Below, piece by piece: positions 43,409 to 52,407 of a DNA stretch of 64,000 nt. Numbering within the stretch: position 1 is the stretch's first letter; each line of letters opens with the position of its first letter. Origin of the DNA: Nostoc indistinguendum CM1-VF10 (GTDB lineage Bacteria; Cyanobacteriota; Cyanobacteriia; Cyanobacteriales; Nostocaceae); the NCBI GenBank assembly GCA_019359215.1, contig JAHHHS010000036.1:1-64000 (forward strand), in the 5' to 3' direction. The notes below the pieces were generated by a model. The model ran no database searches. It saw only the letters and a list, made by a program, of their open reading frames with translations, and was not told the origin of the DNA. Made by a program: the position numbers and the translations under genes.

Positions 43409-44920
43409 TTACGTAGTACGCCGGAGGCGTTCGCTTAAAGGATTGTGTTTCGATGCTAAACGCGCTCTCCCAGCCGCGGCCCATTCTTGGAGTTGCTGAA
43501 TTTGCTCTACAGCAGTTCGCGCCAAGGGGATGATCTGACTGGCTGCTTCTAAAATGTCGTCAGTAGCAAAGTCGCGGTTTTGGCTAAATCCAATATGCAT
43601 CGCTTCAATTAAAGTTTGCTCAATCTCTGCCCCAGAAAAATCGGGCGTTTCGTATGCTAACCTTTCGATGTCATAACTTTTCAAATTATGGGGGCGCAAT
43701 CGGGATAAATGAACATCATAAATTGCTTTTCTCTCTTCTTGGGTGGGCAATCCCACAAAGAAAATTTCATCAAATCGCCCTTTACGCAGCATTTCCGGCG
43801 GTAAAGCTTGGATGTCGTTGGCGGTGGCGACGACAAACACGGGTGAGCTTTTTTCCGCTAGCCAGTTAATAAAAGTGCCAAACACACGGCTGGCTGTTCC
43901 TGCATCACCTTTGCTACCTAGCCCAGCAAAGGCTTTATCTATTTCATCAATCCACAAAATACAGGGAGCAAGGGCTTCAGCGACTTGGATCATTTGCCGA
44001 GTGCGAGATTCTGATTCACCCACCAAACCACCAAATAACCTTCCCACATCCAGACGTAGCAAAGGTAAATGCCAGTGATGAGCGATCGCTTTGGCCGTTA
44101 ACGATTTACCAGTTCCCTGAATACCCACCAACATTAAACCACGCGGGTGCGGTAATCCGTACTGTCGCGCTCGATCGGTAAATGAACCTCCCCGGCGAAT
44201 CAGCCAGTCTTTTAAGTTATCCAGCCCGCCGATATCAGAAATTTGCTCAGTGGCGGGGTAGAAGTCCAAGATTTGGGTTTGGCGGATAGTTTGACGCTTT
44301 TCTTCCAAAATCAGATCCACGTCTTCTGGTTGCAATTCACCGTGGGTAGCGATCGCTTTTGCCAAAACCCGGTGAATCCGTTCCATCGAAAGCCCTTGAC
44401 AAGATAGCACCAAGTCATCTAAAACTTTGCCAGAAAGGGAGTTACCAGTACTTTGTAACAAACGATCTATCTCAGTTTTAATTTCTGGTGCGGCAGGTAA
44501 GGGAAACTCGACGACTGTCAGCACTTCGGTTAAATCGTCAGGGATGGCGATGCGCGGCGACAGTAGGACAATATTTTTTGGTTGCGACTTGAGGAGTCTG
44601 GACAGATTTCGGAGTTTGCGGGCGATCGCTACATCATCTAAAAAACGATGATAATCTCGGAGAATCAATACCGCAGGTGCAGAGGCTGGTAATTTTTCGA
44701 TAAATTCTAAAGCTTGCAACGGGTTACGTCGCCCAAACCCAACATCATTGGGGTTTCCTTGGTAGCCATCAACAAAATCCCAAGTATATACTGGGCGATT
44801 ACCCTGGTTGGTTGCTTCTTCCCGGATAGCTGCTTCTACCCGTTCTTCCTCGTATGTAGGAATATAAATTAACGGGTAGCGGGCGCGTAACAGCAGTTTA
44901 AACTCTTCACGGAAGTTCAT
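43409..44920 (-). CDS. ycf46: AAA+ ATPase, Ycf46 family
   Basis: The 503-aa protein belongs to the Ycf46 AAA+ family shared by cyanobacteria and algal plastids. Domains: an N-terminal ~200-residue alpha/beta domain (YPLIYIPTYEEERVE, VLILRDYHRFL), then the AAA+ core with Walker A GIQGTGKS (about 265-272), Walker B CILWIDEID and the sensor-arginine segment. In Synechocystis it has been linked to CO2 utilisation, from memory. The last residues RLRRTT come from the gene's own end. It precedes the SH3 gene at a ~120-bp distance on the same strand. Confidence 0.9.
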   Translation of the reverse strand: MNFREEFKLLLRARYPLIYIPTYEEERVEAAIREEATNQGNRPVYTWDFVDGYQGNPNDVGFGRRNPLQALEFIEKLPASAPAVLILRDYHRFLDDVAIARKLRNLSRLLKSQPKNIVLLSPRIAIPDDLTEVLTVVEFPLPAAPEIKTEIDRLLQSTGNSLSGKVLDDLVLSCQGLSMERIHRVLAKAIATHGELQPEDVDLILEEKRQTIRQTQILDFYPATEQISDIGGLDNLKDWLIRRGGSFTDRARQYGLPHPRGLMLVGIQGTGKSLTAKAIAHHWHLPLLRLDVGRLFGGLVGESESRTRQMIQVAEALAPCILWIDEIDKAFAGLGSKGDAGTASRVFGTFINWLAEKSSPVFVVATANDIQALPPEMLRKGRFDEIFFVGLPTQEERKAIYDVHLSRLRPHNLKSYDIERLAYETPDFSGAEIEQTLIEAMHIGFSQNRDFATDDILEAASQIIPLARTAVEQIQQLQEWAAAGRARLASKHNPLSERLRRTT

Positions 44921-45287
44921 ATTTGGCTGTGGTTATTAGTTCTTCTCTCATTGTTCAGGTTTGTATCGCCTCTAACAACTAAAAAACTAACATTTACTAC
45001 TTTATAGCGGTTGGCAATGCGATCGCTCTATATAAGATAAGATATTTTTTCAAGGCGATCGCTTTATTATGGTGAGCAGAATTTAAATTATTAAGTGATT
45101 TATAACATTTAATTTTGGCAAATGTAGTAATCTTCAAAAATCAAATCAAGCCCCTATGGATAATAACTATGTGCTGACTATTATTGTTGCTTGTTTATCC
45201 AACATTATGCCTCTAAACCCGCTTTTTAATAGTATTTAAGATGCCCTTAGTCTGACAATACATTAACATTAGGAAGAGCAAATTAAG
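44921..45287. other. AT-rich spacer
   Basis: A HIP1-related GCGATCGC pair near 45018 and 45055 is the only feature. No small gene was recognised. Confidence 0.35.
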
Positions 45288-45623
45288 TTGTATTTGCAAT
45301 ACGGAGAAGAATTATCAGGGCAATGGAAAAGCCTCTGCGAAATTGAATTGAAGCCTCTATTGAACGTAAATTCACGCCCTTTTGCAAAAGCTCCAAATCT
45401 CCTTGGTATTGATTTCGTGCCAGTCAAGCTGCCAAATGGTGAAGTTCTCAATGTTGACATCACTTACTCGACGGATAACCGAGGAATTAATATTAGAATT
45501 TTGAGCGGAGATACCACCATAATACAGGTTGGAGGCTTCAAGAGACAAGAAACATCTTATGATCCAAATGTAATATTTATAACGTCAAACGGTATTTATG
45601 TTTCTGCGATGGTTGGCGCTTGA
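45288..45623 (+). CDS. Unknown 111-aa protein, possibly a fragment
   Basis: The frame from TTG 45288 encodes an unremarkable soluble protein (YLQYGEELSGQWKSLCEIEL, then PNLLGIDFVPVKLPNG, ending NGIYVSAMVGA). It has no ATG in the first part and no ribosome site, and the frame is open 15 bases further upstream. It could be the C-terminal piece of a longer lost gene, a TTG-started small gene, or noise. I recognise no family. The absence of similarity to neighbours and the low-GC context leave it as a weak call. Confidence 0.35.
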   Translation: MYLQYGEELSGQWKSLCEIELKPLLNVNSRPFAKAPNLLGIDFVPVKLPNGEVLNVDITYSTDNRGINIRILSGDTTIIQVGGFKRQETSYDPNVIFITSNGIYVSAMVGA

Positions 45624-45793
45624 TAAAACATCTCAAGAGTGTGGAAATTAAAGGTAGTGTGTCGGATAAACCACTCAAACATCGACTTTAAATGAGAGAA
45701 CGAAGGAATCAAGGCACAAAAATGTCAAACCCATATTTTGACTTGCAGCCAAATATCCTCTTTGGGGGTTTTGTTCTTTTCCATTCCTCTGTG

Positions 45794-45817
45794 GGTAAAC
45801 CAAAATTTTGGTTTACC
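45794..45817. other. 24-bp perfect palindrome
   Basis: GGTAAACCAAAATTTTGGTTTACC is fully self-complementary. It sits in the convergent spacer before the yceD gene end; its function (operator, terminator or chance) is unclear. Confidence 0.5.
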
Positions 45818-45854
45818 TTAGTTGTTTAGGAAACGCTATAAGTATTTAATAAAA

Positions 45855-45882
45855 CAATAAGCCTGTCTAGACAGGCTTAGTT
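45855..45882 (-). terminator. Terminator hairpin at the end of the rpmH-yceD cluster
   Basis: TAAGCCTGTCTAGACAGGCTTA (45858-45879) is a perfect palindrome. On the minus strand it follows the yceD stop by about 45 bp and continues into TTGTTTTATT, a good intrinsic terminator for the cluster. Confidence 0.7.
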
Positions 45883-45923
45883 CATGTAAGTGCAGACTTA
45901 AGTCTGATGGAATTACCAAATTA

Positions 45924-46442
45924 TTACCCCGGAAGTTGCTTTTTCAAAGCTTCCAGAGAAGCCCAACGGTTATCAACTGGAGTTTCAGGAATATCAGAAT
46001 TATCAACTGTACTACTTATAGGAATACCTGGACAATTGCGATTACACAGCTGGCGCAGAGGTACTGCCAAACACATTTGCTCATACAGCCATTCGTTGGG
46101 ATAAAAATAACCATCGGGCGGTAGGGTTTCTAGCAAATCTTCCATAGTCACTTCTCGCTCTAGGGGCAAGTCATCTGACTGATTTGCATTTTCGTCTAAC
46201 CAAATGATTTCTTTCGTATCAAGCCCTAAGCGGCGATTGTATTGCTGCAAACAGCGGTTGCAAGTACAAGTAATAATTGTTTCTGCTTGAGCAGACACTT
46301 CCAGGTAATTGCCATGATGCTTTACGCGCACATGACCGCGAACTGGTGTCAACGTTTCTAGACCAGGCAGAAATTCCTGAACCTGAACTTCCTCTGTCCG
46401 CTCCGGGGCTTTAGTTAGCTGCGGAATAAAAATTGCGTCCAT
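45924..46442 (-). CDS. DUF177 (YceD-like) protein
   Basis: The 172-aa protein matches the YceD/DUF177 family (CTCNRCLQQYNRRLGL, with two cysteine pairs, then the C-terminal DLRNWASLEALKKQL-type end visible as NRWASLEALKKQLPG). In E. coli YceD lies before rpmF and is linked to rRNA or ribosome biology; the exact function is unclear. Here it is the last gene of the cluster starting with rpmH. The gap to jag is 209 bp and includes a repeat of TCTAAAA units. Confidence 0.88.
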   Translation of the reverse strand: MDAIFIPQLTKAPERTEEVQVQEFLPGLETLTPVRGHVRVKHHGNYLEVSAQAETIITCTCNRCLQQYNRRLGLDTKEIIWLDENANQSDDLPLEREVTMEDLLETLPPDGYFYPNEWLYEQMCLAVPLRQLCNRNCPGIPISSTVDNSDIPETPVDNRWASLEALKKQLPG

Positions 46443-46554
46443 AGGATTTGTGAGACATCCTCACTAAAAATTTATCTTTATTAGCAGCAATTATACTGAT
46501 GCTACATCTTTATTTTAGCTTTTAGGAACAAGAGGAATTGTGAAATTATATAGT

Positions 46555-46645
46555 TATGAGCTTCAGTTAACTCTTAACTCTGCCAATTTTAGATTTTGAA
46601 TTTTGGATTGAAAGAAAAATCTAAAATCTAAAATCTAAAATTGAA
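46555..46645. repeat. ATCTAAA short repeats
   Basis: AAATCTAAAATCTAAAATCTAAAATTGAA-type 8-bp units lie between jag and yceD. Confidence 0.65.
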
Positions 46646-46651
46646 TAACTC

Positions 46652-47179
46652 CTAATCCCTAACTTCTTCCAACGAAGCTGCTCGCACAACCAAATGACGA
46701 TGCGGCTCTTTACCGCGACTGAAAGTTTCTAAATCTCCAAAATCCTTCAAGAATGTATGGATTTGCCGCCTTTCAGCAGAACTAAGGGATTTAATTTCCA
46801 CTTCTCTACCAGAAAAGCGCACTTCATCAGCTGCTGCTTCTGCTAATGCGCGAATTTCGGCTTCTCTCTTAACTCGGTAGCCATTCAACTCAATAGTGTA
46901 AGAGGCTTGTTCCTCCGGTGGTTGGCTTAGGTTTAAAACTGAATTTGCTAGATACTGAATTGCATCTAATACAGAACCATCAGCACCAATTAATACCTGG
47001 ATTTGTTCTGTTGTCAAATTAGTTTGGTCAATTGTTAACCAGTAGTTATCTGGTTCTGGGGAATCACCCTCTTGAGATTGGGCAGTTTCTAAATGACCCT
47101 GAATTTCGGCAGGTATTCCAGTGAGTTCCAACAGGGTTTTTAACCACTGCTGACCTCGCTGCATGGGAATATTGCTCAT
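46652..47179 (-). CDS. jag: KH/R3H RNA-binding protein (Jag/KhpB)
   Basis: The 175-aa protein has a KH domain (VLIGADGSVLDAIQYLANSVLNL around residues 62-85) and a C-terminal R3H domain (SSAERRQIHTFLKDFGDLETFSRGKEPHRHLVV). It is the Jag/KhpB relative encoded beside yidC in most bacteria and binds RNA with KhpA. It overlaps the yidC end by 4 bp, so the two are translationally coupled. Length is shorter than Gram-positive Jag because the Jag-N domain is absent. Confidence 0.9.
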   Translation of the reverse strand: MSNIPMQRGQQWLKTLLELTGIPAEIQGHLETAQSQEGDSPEPDNYWLTIDQTNLTTEQIQVLIGADGSVLDAIQYLANSVLNLSQPPEEQASYTIELNGYRVKREAEIRALAEAAADEVRFSGREVEIKSLSSAERRQIHTFLKDFGDLETFSRGKEPHRHLVVRAASLEEVRD

Positions 47180-48327
47180 GATCCCCCTATCGCCTTTTTC
47201 TTGGCACTTTTTGGTTCAAAAGGCAATGCCTTTTGTTCTGCGACTACTGCTTCTTTCTCCTGGGTTTCTACGATTTTTTGCAGTTCTTCTGGTAGAGGTT
47301 CGCGGGAGAGCAGATAAGTTTGTGCAGTTTGGAAAATATTACCAATCACCATATACATCAGCACCCCAGCTGGTAAGGGGAAGAACAAAAACATCCCAGA
47401 AAATATTACTGGGGTGACTTTGTTAACTGTATCCTGTTGCGGATTGCCACCACTGGAATTTTGCCCAGAAAGCATTTGGCTAACATAAAGGCTGATTCCA
47501 AAGGAGACGATCATAGCAACGATATCCCAATGAATTGTGCCATCTGGATCAGTTGCACCAACCCTGCCTAAGGCATCAATAAATAGAAAGCCTTTTTCTG
47601 CTGCTAGTCCAGGAATTGTCCCTTGAATAGTGACTTCTCCAGGCTGCAAAGCTTCTACATTGCCATCGGCATCAATTTTTACTCTATCTTCACCCTTGGT
47701 GACTTTCCAATCAGGAGTCAGCTTATTTTCTGGGTGTTCTGCTAAGAGTACCTGAAATGGTTTGCCCTGAACGGTCTGATATTGGATCTTAGTTTGTTCT
47801 CCCACCGCTAGTTTGTTACCACTAGGAAGGATGGCAGCTACTTTAACGTGTTCTCCATCAGCAATATAAATATTTTGAGGAGCAGTGGCAAAGGCTTGCG
47901 GTTGAATTTGTTCAATTTGTTCTGCGGGAAGAATTTGCAGGTTAACGCTGTAGTTCGCACTTGCAAAAGGCGAACCCCGCAAAGTAGCAAACAACGCTAA
48001 TAAAACCGGCATTTGCACTAGTAATGGAAAACAGCCTGCTAAGGGGTTGCCAAATTCTTTTTGAACATTGACCATTTCCTCCTGCTGCTTTTGCGGTTCA
48101 TCCTTATAGCGCTCTTTAATTTCTGCCATCCGCTTCTGCATCAGAGGTTGTACAATTCGCATTTTCCGCATATTGCGAATTGAGCCAGCACTCAGGGGAT
48201 AGAGCGCGAAGCGGACTATCAGGGTCAAAGCAACGATCGCCAATCCGTAGCTAGGCACAATACCATAGAAAAAATCTATGATTGGCAGCATCACGTTGTT
48301 CGAGAGAAAGCCGATACCAAAATCCAT
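47176..48327 (-). CDS. yidC: Membrane protein insertase YidC
   Basis: YidC (Oxa1/Alb3 family) inserts membrane proteins, including photosynthetic ones. The 383-aa protein has the first helix near residues 20-40, the YidC core with LVQMPVLLALFATLR, the GCFPLL segment and a periplasmic-type insert of about 130 residues (ILPAEQIEQIQPQAF onward) between helices, as in cyanobacteria. Later helices are MIVSFGISLYVSQML and MFLFFPLPAGVLMYMVIGN. It is followed by jag with a 4-bp overlap, and lies behind the PH gene and rnpA. Confidence 0.95.
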   Translation of the reverse strand: MDFGIGFLSNNVMLPIIDFFYGIVPSYGLAIVALTLIVRFALYPLSAGSIRNMRKMRIVQPLMQKRMAEIKERYKDEPQKQQEEMVNVQKEFGNPLAGCFPLLVQMPVLLALFATLRGSPFASANYSVNLQILPAEQIEQIQPQAFATAPQNIYIADGEHVKVAAILPSGNKLAVGEQTKIQYQTVQGKPFQVLLAEHPENKLTPDWKVTKGEDRVKIDADGNVEALQPGEVTIQGTIPGLAAEKGFLFIDALGRVGATDPDGTIHWDIVAMIVSFGISLYVSQMLSGQNSSGGNPQQDTVNKVTPVIFSGMFLFFPLPAGVLMYMVIGNIFQTAQTYLLSREPLPEELQKIVETQEKEAVVAEQKALPFEPKSAKKKAIGGS

Positions 48328-48414
48328 TATTCTGAATTCAACCTGAGGTACTGTAAACTGACTGAATCTAAGTTTATCTAAATCATAAATTATGTGCGAC
48401 TACCCTTCGCTACG

Positions 48415-48475
48415 GATAGCCGCACATTCATTCAAATGGGGCATTAGGCATTGGGCATTGGGCATTAATTTTTCT
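48415..48475. repeat. GGCATTGG short repeats
   Basis: GGCATTAGGCATTGGGCATTGGGCATT-type 7-bp units lie in the spacer between the PH gene and yidC. Confidence 0.7.
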
Positions 48476-48501
48476 CCCTTATCTCCCCTTGCTTGTTCCC
48501 A

Positions 48502-48894
48502 TCACTTGTTAGCAGCAGCGCTATATTCGGGATTTTTAGCAGCAATTCTTTCGTTAATGTAGTCATAGACTTCTCGAAACTTAGGAATTGCACGCAGTTC
48601 GAGACGGCTGCCGTTTCTTAGGGTTAGCACCATATCTCCCCATAAGCCAATGCCACGGGGAACTGTGACAACTTTAACGATTTCTGAATAAATTATGTCA
48701 GTGCGATCGCGTCCCTGCCAACCTCCCGTCACGGTAATCCGGCGATCGGTGATGCGGAAACGCAGCCACAATGCTCTGACAATTGCCCCAACTGTTAATG
48801 GTATCCCGACAATGGTTAGTCCAATCAACAGGTTAACAATCAAATCCCCAATATGGGGGCCACCTTCATAATAAACATCTTCACGAATTCCCAT
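48502..48894 (-). CDS. PH-domain membrane-associated protein (YdbS-like)
   Basis: The 130-aa protein has a hydrophobic segment (GDLIVNLLIGLTIVGIPLTVGAIVRALWLRF) and then a bacterial PH-like domain (RITDRRITVTGGWQGRDRTDIIYSEI, RGIGLWGDMVLTLRNG). In cyanobacteria it is placed between rnpA and yidC; its function is unknown. Its start overlaps rnpA by 14 bp. This conserved position in the ribosome/membrane cluster suggests a role in membrane-protein biogenesis, which is inference. Confidence 0.88.
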   Translation of the reverse strand: MGIREDVYYEGGPHIGDLIVNLLIGLTIVGIPLTVGAIVRALWLRFRITDRRITVTGGWQGRDRTDIIYSEIVKVVTVPRGIGLWGDMVLTLRNGSRLELRAIPKFREVYDYINERIAAKNPEYSAAANK

Positions 48895-49303
48895 CGAACA
48901 CCTCAGCTTGTGCCAACAACTGCTCTAATTCTTGCAGAAATTGTGGGCTTACGCACTTAGATTCTGCTGTTGTGGGTTTGACAATGAACACTAGCCGCCA
49001 TCCTGGTGATAATTTGGGCAGCAAACTATGTAAAGCAGAAGTAATTTGCCGTTTGATTCGGTTCCGAACCACTGCCCTTTTGCTGACTTTTGTGCTTATG
49101 GAAATGCCAATCCGCGTGCTGGCAAAATCTGCTGAGTCAGTTGCTTGTGTTGTCTGGGTGGCAGTGGACAAAGAAGGTTTTATTGAACATAACGGCTTTA
49201 AGGCTCTCAACGTTAAATAAGAGCCATTACACCGAATCCCTTCCCGGAAAACTGCCTGGAAATCCTTGCGGGATTTTAGCCGATTTGCTTTAGGCAAAGC
49301 CAC
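48881..49303 (-). CDS. rnpA: Ribonuclease P protein component
   Basis: The 140-aa basic protein assists the RNase P RNA in cutting the 5' ends of pre-tRNA. The conserved N-terminal part (ALPKANRLKSRKDFQAVFREG) and the RNR motif RNRIKRQITSAL, together with VFIVKP, are diagnostic. It is encoded directly behind rpmH, 25 bp away, as in nearly all bacteria. Confidence 0.95.
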   Translation of the reverse strand: MALPKANRLKSRKDFQAVFREGIRCNGSYLTLRALKPLCSIKPSLSTATQTTQATDSADFASTRIGISISTKVSKRAVVRNRIKRQITSALHSLLPKLSPGWRLVFIVKPTTAESKCVSPQFLQELEQLLAQAEVFDGNS

Positions 49304-49328
49304 AGATGTTTTTTTAGCTTAATATTTC

Positions 49329-49463
49329 CTAAACGCTCAAGCGGTGACGTCCCTTTCTTCTTCTAGCGCTAATCACGTTTCTGCCATCTGGTGTCCGCAT
49401 TCTGGCTCGAAAACCAGAGGTTCTTTTTCTCTTACGGCTAGTACCGCCCAGTGTTCTTTTCAT
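49329..49463 (-). CDS. rpmH: 50S ribosomal protein L34
   Basis: A 44-aa very basic protein starts at ATG 49461-49463 (MKRTLGGTSRKRKRTSGFRA) and ends RRRKGRHRLSV at TAG 49329-49331. The GTSRKRKR, FRARM and GRxVISARRRKGRxRL stretches are the L34 signature. It is the first gene of the rpmH-rnpA-PH-yidC-jag cluster on the minus strand. A TAAGAGGAGAAC ribosome site lies just upstream. Confidence 0.97.
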   Translation of the reverse strand: MKRTLGGTSRKRKRTSGFRARMRTPDGRNVISARRRKGRHRLSV

Positions 49464-49574
49464 ACTGTTCTCCTCTTAGGTGATTTTTATAAAAACTCAC
49501 AATCTCTAACTTTATCACTTTATTAGGGAATTGGGAATTGAGCGTAGGGCATTGCTTACACCCACTCAGCACTC

Positions 49575-50087
49575 TTAAGTGATGCTTAAAATCCATGTTC
49601 CCATATAGCGCAGTAGTGGCACATCGCCAGGCGAGAGAACTTGACAGTTAAAATAGTAAATTCCGCCGAAGGCTGGGTTTTTCACGTTAGATAAGACTAC
49701 CTCAACTCCACTACCTGCTGGTACCGGCTCTTGGGGAAAAATATTAATCAACTTACCTTCTTTGTCCCACTTCACCTCAGAAAGCGGAACTGCTTTGCCT
49801 TTGACTCGGACTTGAATGTTTTTCTGGTCAAAAGTTCCTTTGTAATAATCAGGATAGGTAATGGCAAATTGACCAACAGCCAATTTCATTCTTTGGGCTG
49901 GAATCCTCAATATGTATCTATCCCAACCATTAGCTTGTCCACCAAAATCTAACCGGAAGGGGAGTTGATTTTCTTGTTTGATGCCGCTAAACAGCGTAAA
50001 CCCAGGTAAACTTTGCGCCCAAGTCAGGGCTGGAAATGCAGTCATTAAACAGCTAGTCACGGCTAAAGCGGAAAGTAAACGTCGCAT
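49575..50087 (-). CDS. DUF2808-family secreted protein
   Basis: The 170-aa protein begins with a signal peptide (MRRLLSALAVTSCLMTAFPA, then LTWAQ as probable cleavage). It continues with the DUF2808 fold (GWDRYILRIPAQRMKLAV, QFAITYPDYYKG, FDQKNIQVRVKGK). The family is cyanobacterial, exported, of unknown function. Start at ATG 50085-50087 gives a perfect signal sequence. It lies upstream of the rpmH cluster, with 110 bp between, and may be transcribed independently. Confidence 0.88.
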   Translation of the reverse strand: MRRLLSALAVTSCLMTAFPALTWAQSLPGFTLFSGIKQENQLPFRLDFGGQANGWDRYILRIPAQRMKLAVGQFAITYPDYYKGTFDQKNIQVRVKGKAVPLSEVKWDKEGKLINIFPQEPVPAGSGVEVVLSNVKNPAFGGIYYFNCQVLSPGDVPLLRYMGTWILSIT

Positions 50088-50848
50088 AATTGGGCTTCCT
50101 CTACCAAAATATAAATCTGTTATCTAAATAACCGTGTGTTAGTATTCGTTACTAAAGTTTACTACTCACTTCCTAACAATTGACGTTCAGTAACAATAAA
50201 AAGTGCCATCCTCCTTGATGTTTGGGTGGCAAATAATACTACCTAGTTGCAAATTTAACATATAATTTATTTACTTTATTACTCTTACAGACTGCTGATT
50301 TGATGATTAGGTTGGTAAAATTTTGAACTAAATAGAAATACAGTTGGGATTGGATTGTGTTTCTAAATATGTATAAGTGTATCTAAATTTGAGAATTTTG
50401 TTATAAAAATTGAGGTGTGGCATCAGCGATCGCCAGTTAAGTTGGGCTAAATTGATTAAAATAAGTTGGAATCAAAGTCGTAATCATTAAAATTTGATTG
50501 GGAAATTATAAAGCGTTCAAAATTTGGTCAATATTGCTCTATAAGAAAGGAATACCAAAATTTCTCAATCCCGAAAACAAGCTGAAGATAAAGATGCAAA
50601 ATTTGGGAATTAATTTAGGATGTGCAATACGTAACCCTGTTTGCAACTATCTGAGAATATGACATCTGCGAACGGCAAAGCCAGGCTTTGCCTGGATAGT
50701 TAAAAGTGGGAGAGGAAAGTTTCAAGGTTCAATCTACAAGTAAAAGTCATGGCTGATTTTGCCGTCTAAGTACTATGAGTGCGGGATATCCCTCATCTAG
50801 GCAATCGCTTACTTGGCAGAGATTAGGTATTTATCTTCAGGAGATTTC
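50088..50848. other. Long upstream region of pntA
   Basis: This 761-bp region is AT-rich. It contains a GGCAAAGCC-A-GGCTTTGCC inverted repeat at 50674-50692 and a HIP1-like octamer near 50427, and ends with CTTCAGGAG before pntA. It has no accepted gene. A regulatory RNA or long leader for the pnt operon is possible but not recognised. Confidence 0.4.
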
Positions 50849-52021
50849 ATGAGAATAGCAGTTGCTAAAGAAATTGAAGTTTGTGAACGTCGTGTGGCAT
50901 TAATTCCTGACACCGTTGCTCGATTGGTAAAACAAGGTTTGGAAGTTTGGGTGGAAACAGGTGCAGGAGAACGATCTTTTTTCAACGATCCTGACTATGA
51001 AGCGGCAGGAGCCACAATAATCAGCGATACTGCCAAATTATGGGGCGAAACAGATATTTTGCTGAAAGTCAGTCCACCTCAAGAACGAGAAGATGGACGC
51101 TCAGAAGTTGATTTGTTAAAGGAAGGGGCTATATTAGTCAGTTTCCTCAATCCTTTGGGAAATCCTGTTGTTGCACAGCAACTAGCAAATCGGAAAGTCA
51201 CAGCCTTGAGTATGGAAATGATTCCCCGTACTACCAGGGCGCAAAGTATGGATGCTTTGTCCTCGCAAGCTTCATTAGCAGGTTATAAAGCAGTATTAAT
51301 TGCCGCAGCTGCATTACCGAAATATTTCCCGATGTTAACCACAGCCGCAGGCACGATCGCTCCAGCGAAAGTATTTATTATGGGCGCTGGTGTAGCCGGA
51401 TTGCAAGCGATCGCTACCGCAAGACGCTTGGGAGCAGTAGTAGAAGCTTTTGATATCCGTCCCGCCGTCAAAGAAGAAGTGCAAAGCTTGGGGGCAAAAT
51501 TCGTTGAAGTCAAATTAGAAGAAGAAACCGTCGCCGCAGGTGGTTACGCCAAGGAAATTTCTGAAGCTAGCAAACAACGCACTCAAGAAGTTGTCGCCGA
51601 ACACATCAAAAATTCTGATGTGGTGATTACCACCGCCCAAGTTCCTGGGAGACAAGCACCACGGCTAGTTACAGAAGAAATGGTGGCACAAATGAAACCA
51701 GGTTCAGTGATTGTGGATTTGGCTGCTGAACAGGGTGGTAACTGTGCCTGCACAGAACCCGGTAAAGATATTGTATGGAACGGTGTGACAATTATCGGCC
51801 CCATTAATCTCCCATCATCGATGCCAATTCACGCCAGCCAATTGTATGCCAAGAACGTTACGTCATTGATGCAACTGCTAATTAAAGACAAAGCTTTGCA
51901 GGTTGACTTTAGCGACGACATCGTTGATGCAGCTTGCGTTACCCATGCTGGTGAAATTCGCAATCAACGAGTGCGGGATGCGCTACAAGCTTTGACTACT
52001 CAACAACCGGCGGTTAATTAG
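50849..52021 (+). CDS. pntA: NAD(P) transhydrogenase alpha subunit, part 1
   Basis: This 390-aa subunit carries the NAD(H)-binding domain I of the proton-translocating transhydrogenase. Diagnostic stretches are RRVALIPDTVARLVKQGLEV, the SQASLAGYKAV segment, the nucleotide-binding GAGVAGLQAIATARRLGA and the EQGGNCACTEPG site. The start at ATG 50849 (MRIAVAKEIE) is supported by CAGGAG six bases upstream; a longer frame from 50813 is not. It is the first gene of a three-gene pnt operon in which the alpha chain is split. Confidence 0.95.
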   Translation: MRIAVAKEIEVCERRVALIPDTVARLVKQGLEVWVETGAGERSFFNDPDYEAAGATIISDTAKLWGETDILLKVSPPQEREDGRSEVDLLKEGAILVSFLNPLGNPVVAQQLANRKVTALSMEMIPRTTRAQSMDALSSQASLAGYKAVLIAAAALPKYFPMLTTAAGTIAPAKVFIMGAGVAGLQAIATARRLGAVVEAFDIRPAVKEEVQSLGAKFVEVKLEEETVAAGGYAKEISEASKQRTQEVVAEHIKNSDVVITTAQVPGRQAPRLVTEEMVAQMKPGSVIVDLAAEQGGNCACTEPGKDIVWNGVTIIGPINLPSSMPIHASQLYAKNVTSLMQLLIKDKALQVDFSDDIVDAACVTHAGEIRNQRVRDALQALTTQQPAVN

Positions 52022-52113
52022 GGAGATGAGGGAGCAGGGTAAGTAAGGGGAGATAAGGGAGAATAACCAATGCCCCATGCCCCATTCCCATTTACACAAG
52101 GAGTTTTGATTTC
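52022..52113. repeat. GGGAGATGAGGGAGCAGGG short repeats
   Basis: Purine-rich and CCATGCCCC-type units fill the pntA-pntA2 spacer, ending with the CAAGGAG ribosome site. Confidence 0.55.
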
Positions 52114-52407
52114 ATGACAGAGGCATTACTTGCTGCTTTGTTTGTATTTGTTTTAGCATCTTTTATCGGCTTTGAAGTCATCAACAAAATACCACCGACT
52201 CTACACACGCCTTTAATGTCAGGCTCAAACGCGATTTCTGGCATTGCGGTACTTGGAGCAATAGTTGCTGCTGGCGCGAGAGACACAAGTGTCTCAGTAA
52301 TTCTCGGTTTGATTGCTGTGGTATTAGCAACAGTCAACGTTGTGGGTGGTTTTTTAGTGACAGATAGAATGTTGCAAATGTTCAAGAAGAAGGAGATTAA
52401 GGCGTGA
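52114..52407 (+). CDS. pntA2: NAD(P) transhydrogenase alpha subunit, part 2 (membrane)
   Basis: The 97-aa protein has three membrane helices (LLAALFVFVLASFIGFEVI, AISGIAVLGAIVAAG, VILGLIAVVLATVNVVGGF), corresponding to the membrane domain II part of PntA. With PntB it forms the proton channel that couples hydride transfer from NADH to NADP to proton movement. It ends with a 4-bp overlap into pntB (GTGA). An AAGGAG-type site lies upstream of ATG 52114. Confidence 0.93.
   Translation: MTEALLAALFVFVLASFIGFEVINKIPPTLHTPLMSGSNAISGIAVLGAIVAAGARDTSVSVILGLIAVVLATVNVVGGFLVTDRMLQMFKKKEIKA

Noticed and set aside
50088..50812. A structured RNA or riboswitch before pntA
   Set aside because: Only one 9-bp inverted repeat was visible; no recognisable riboswitch core could be identified by eye.
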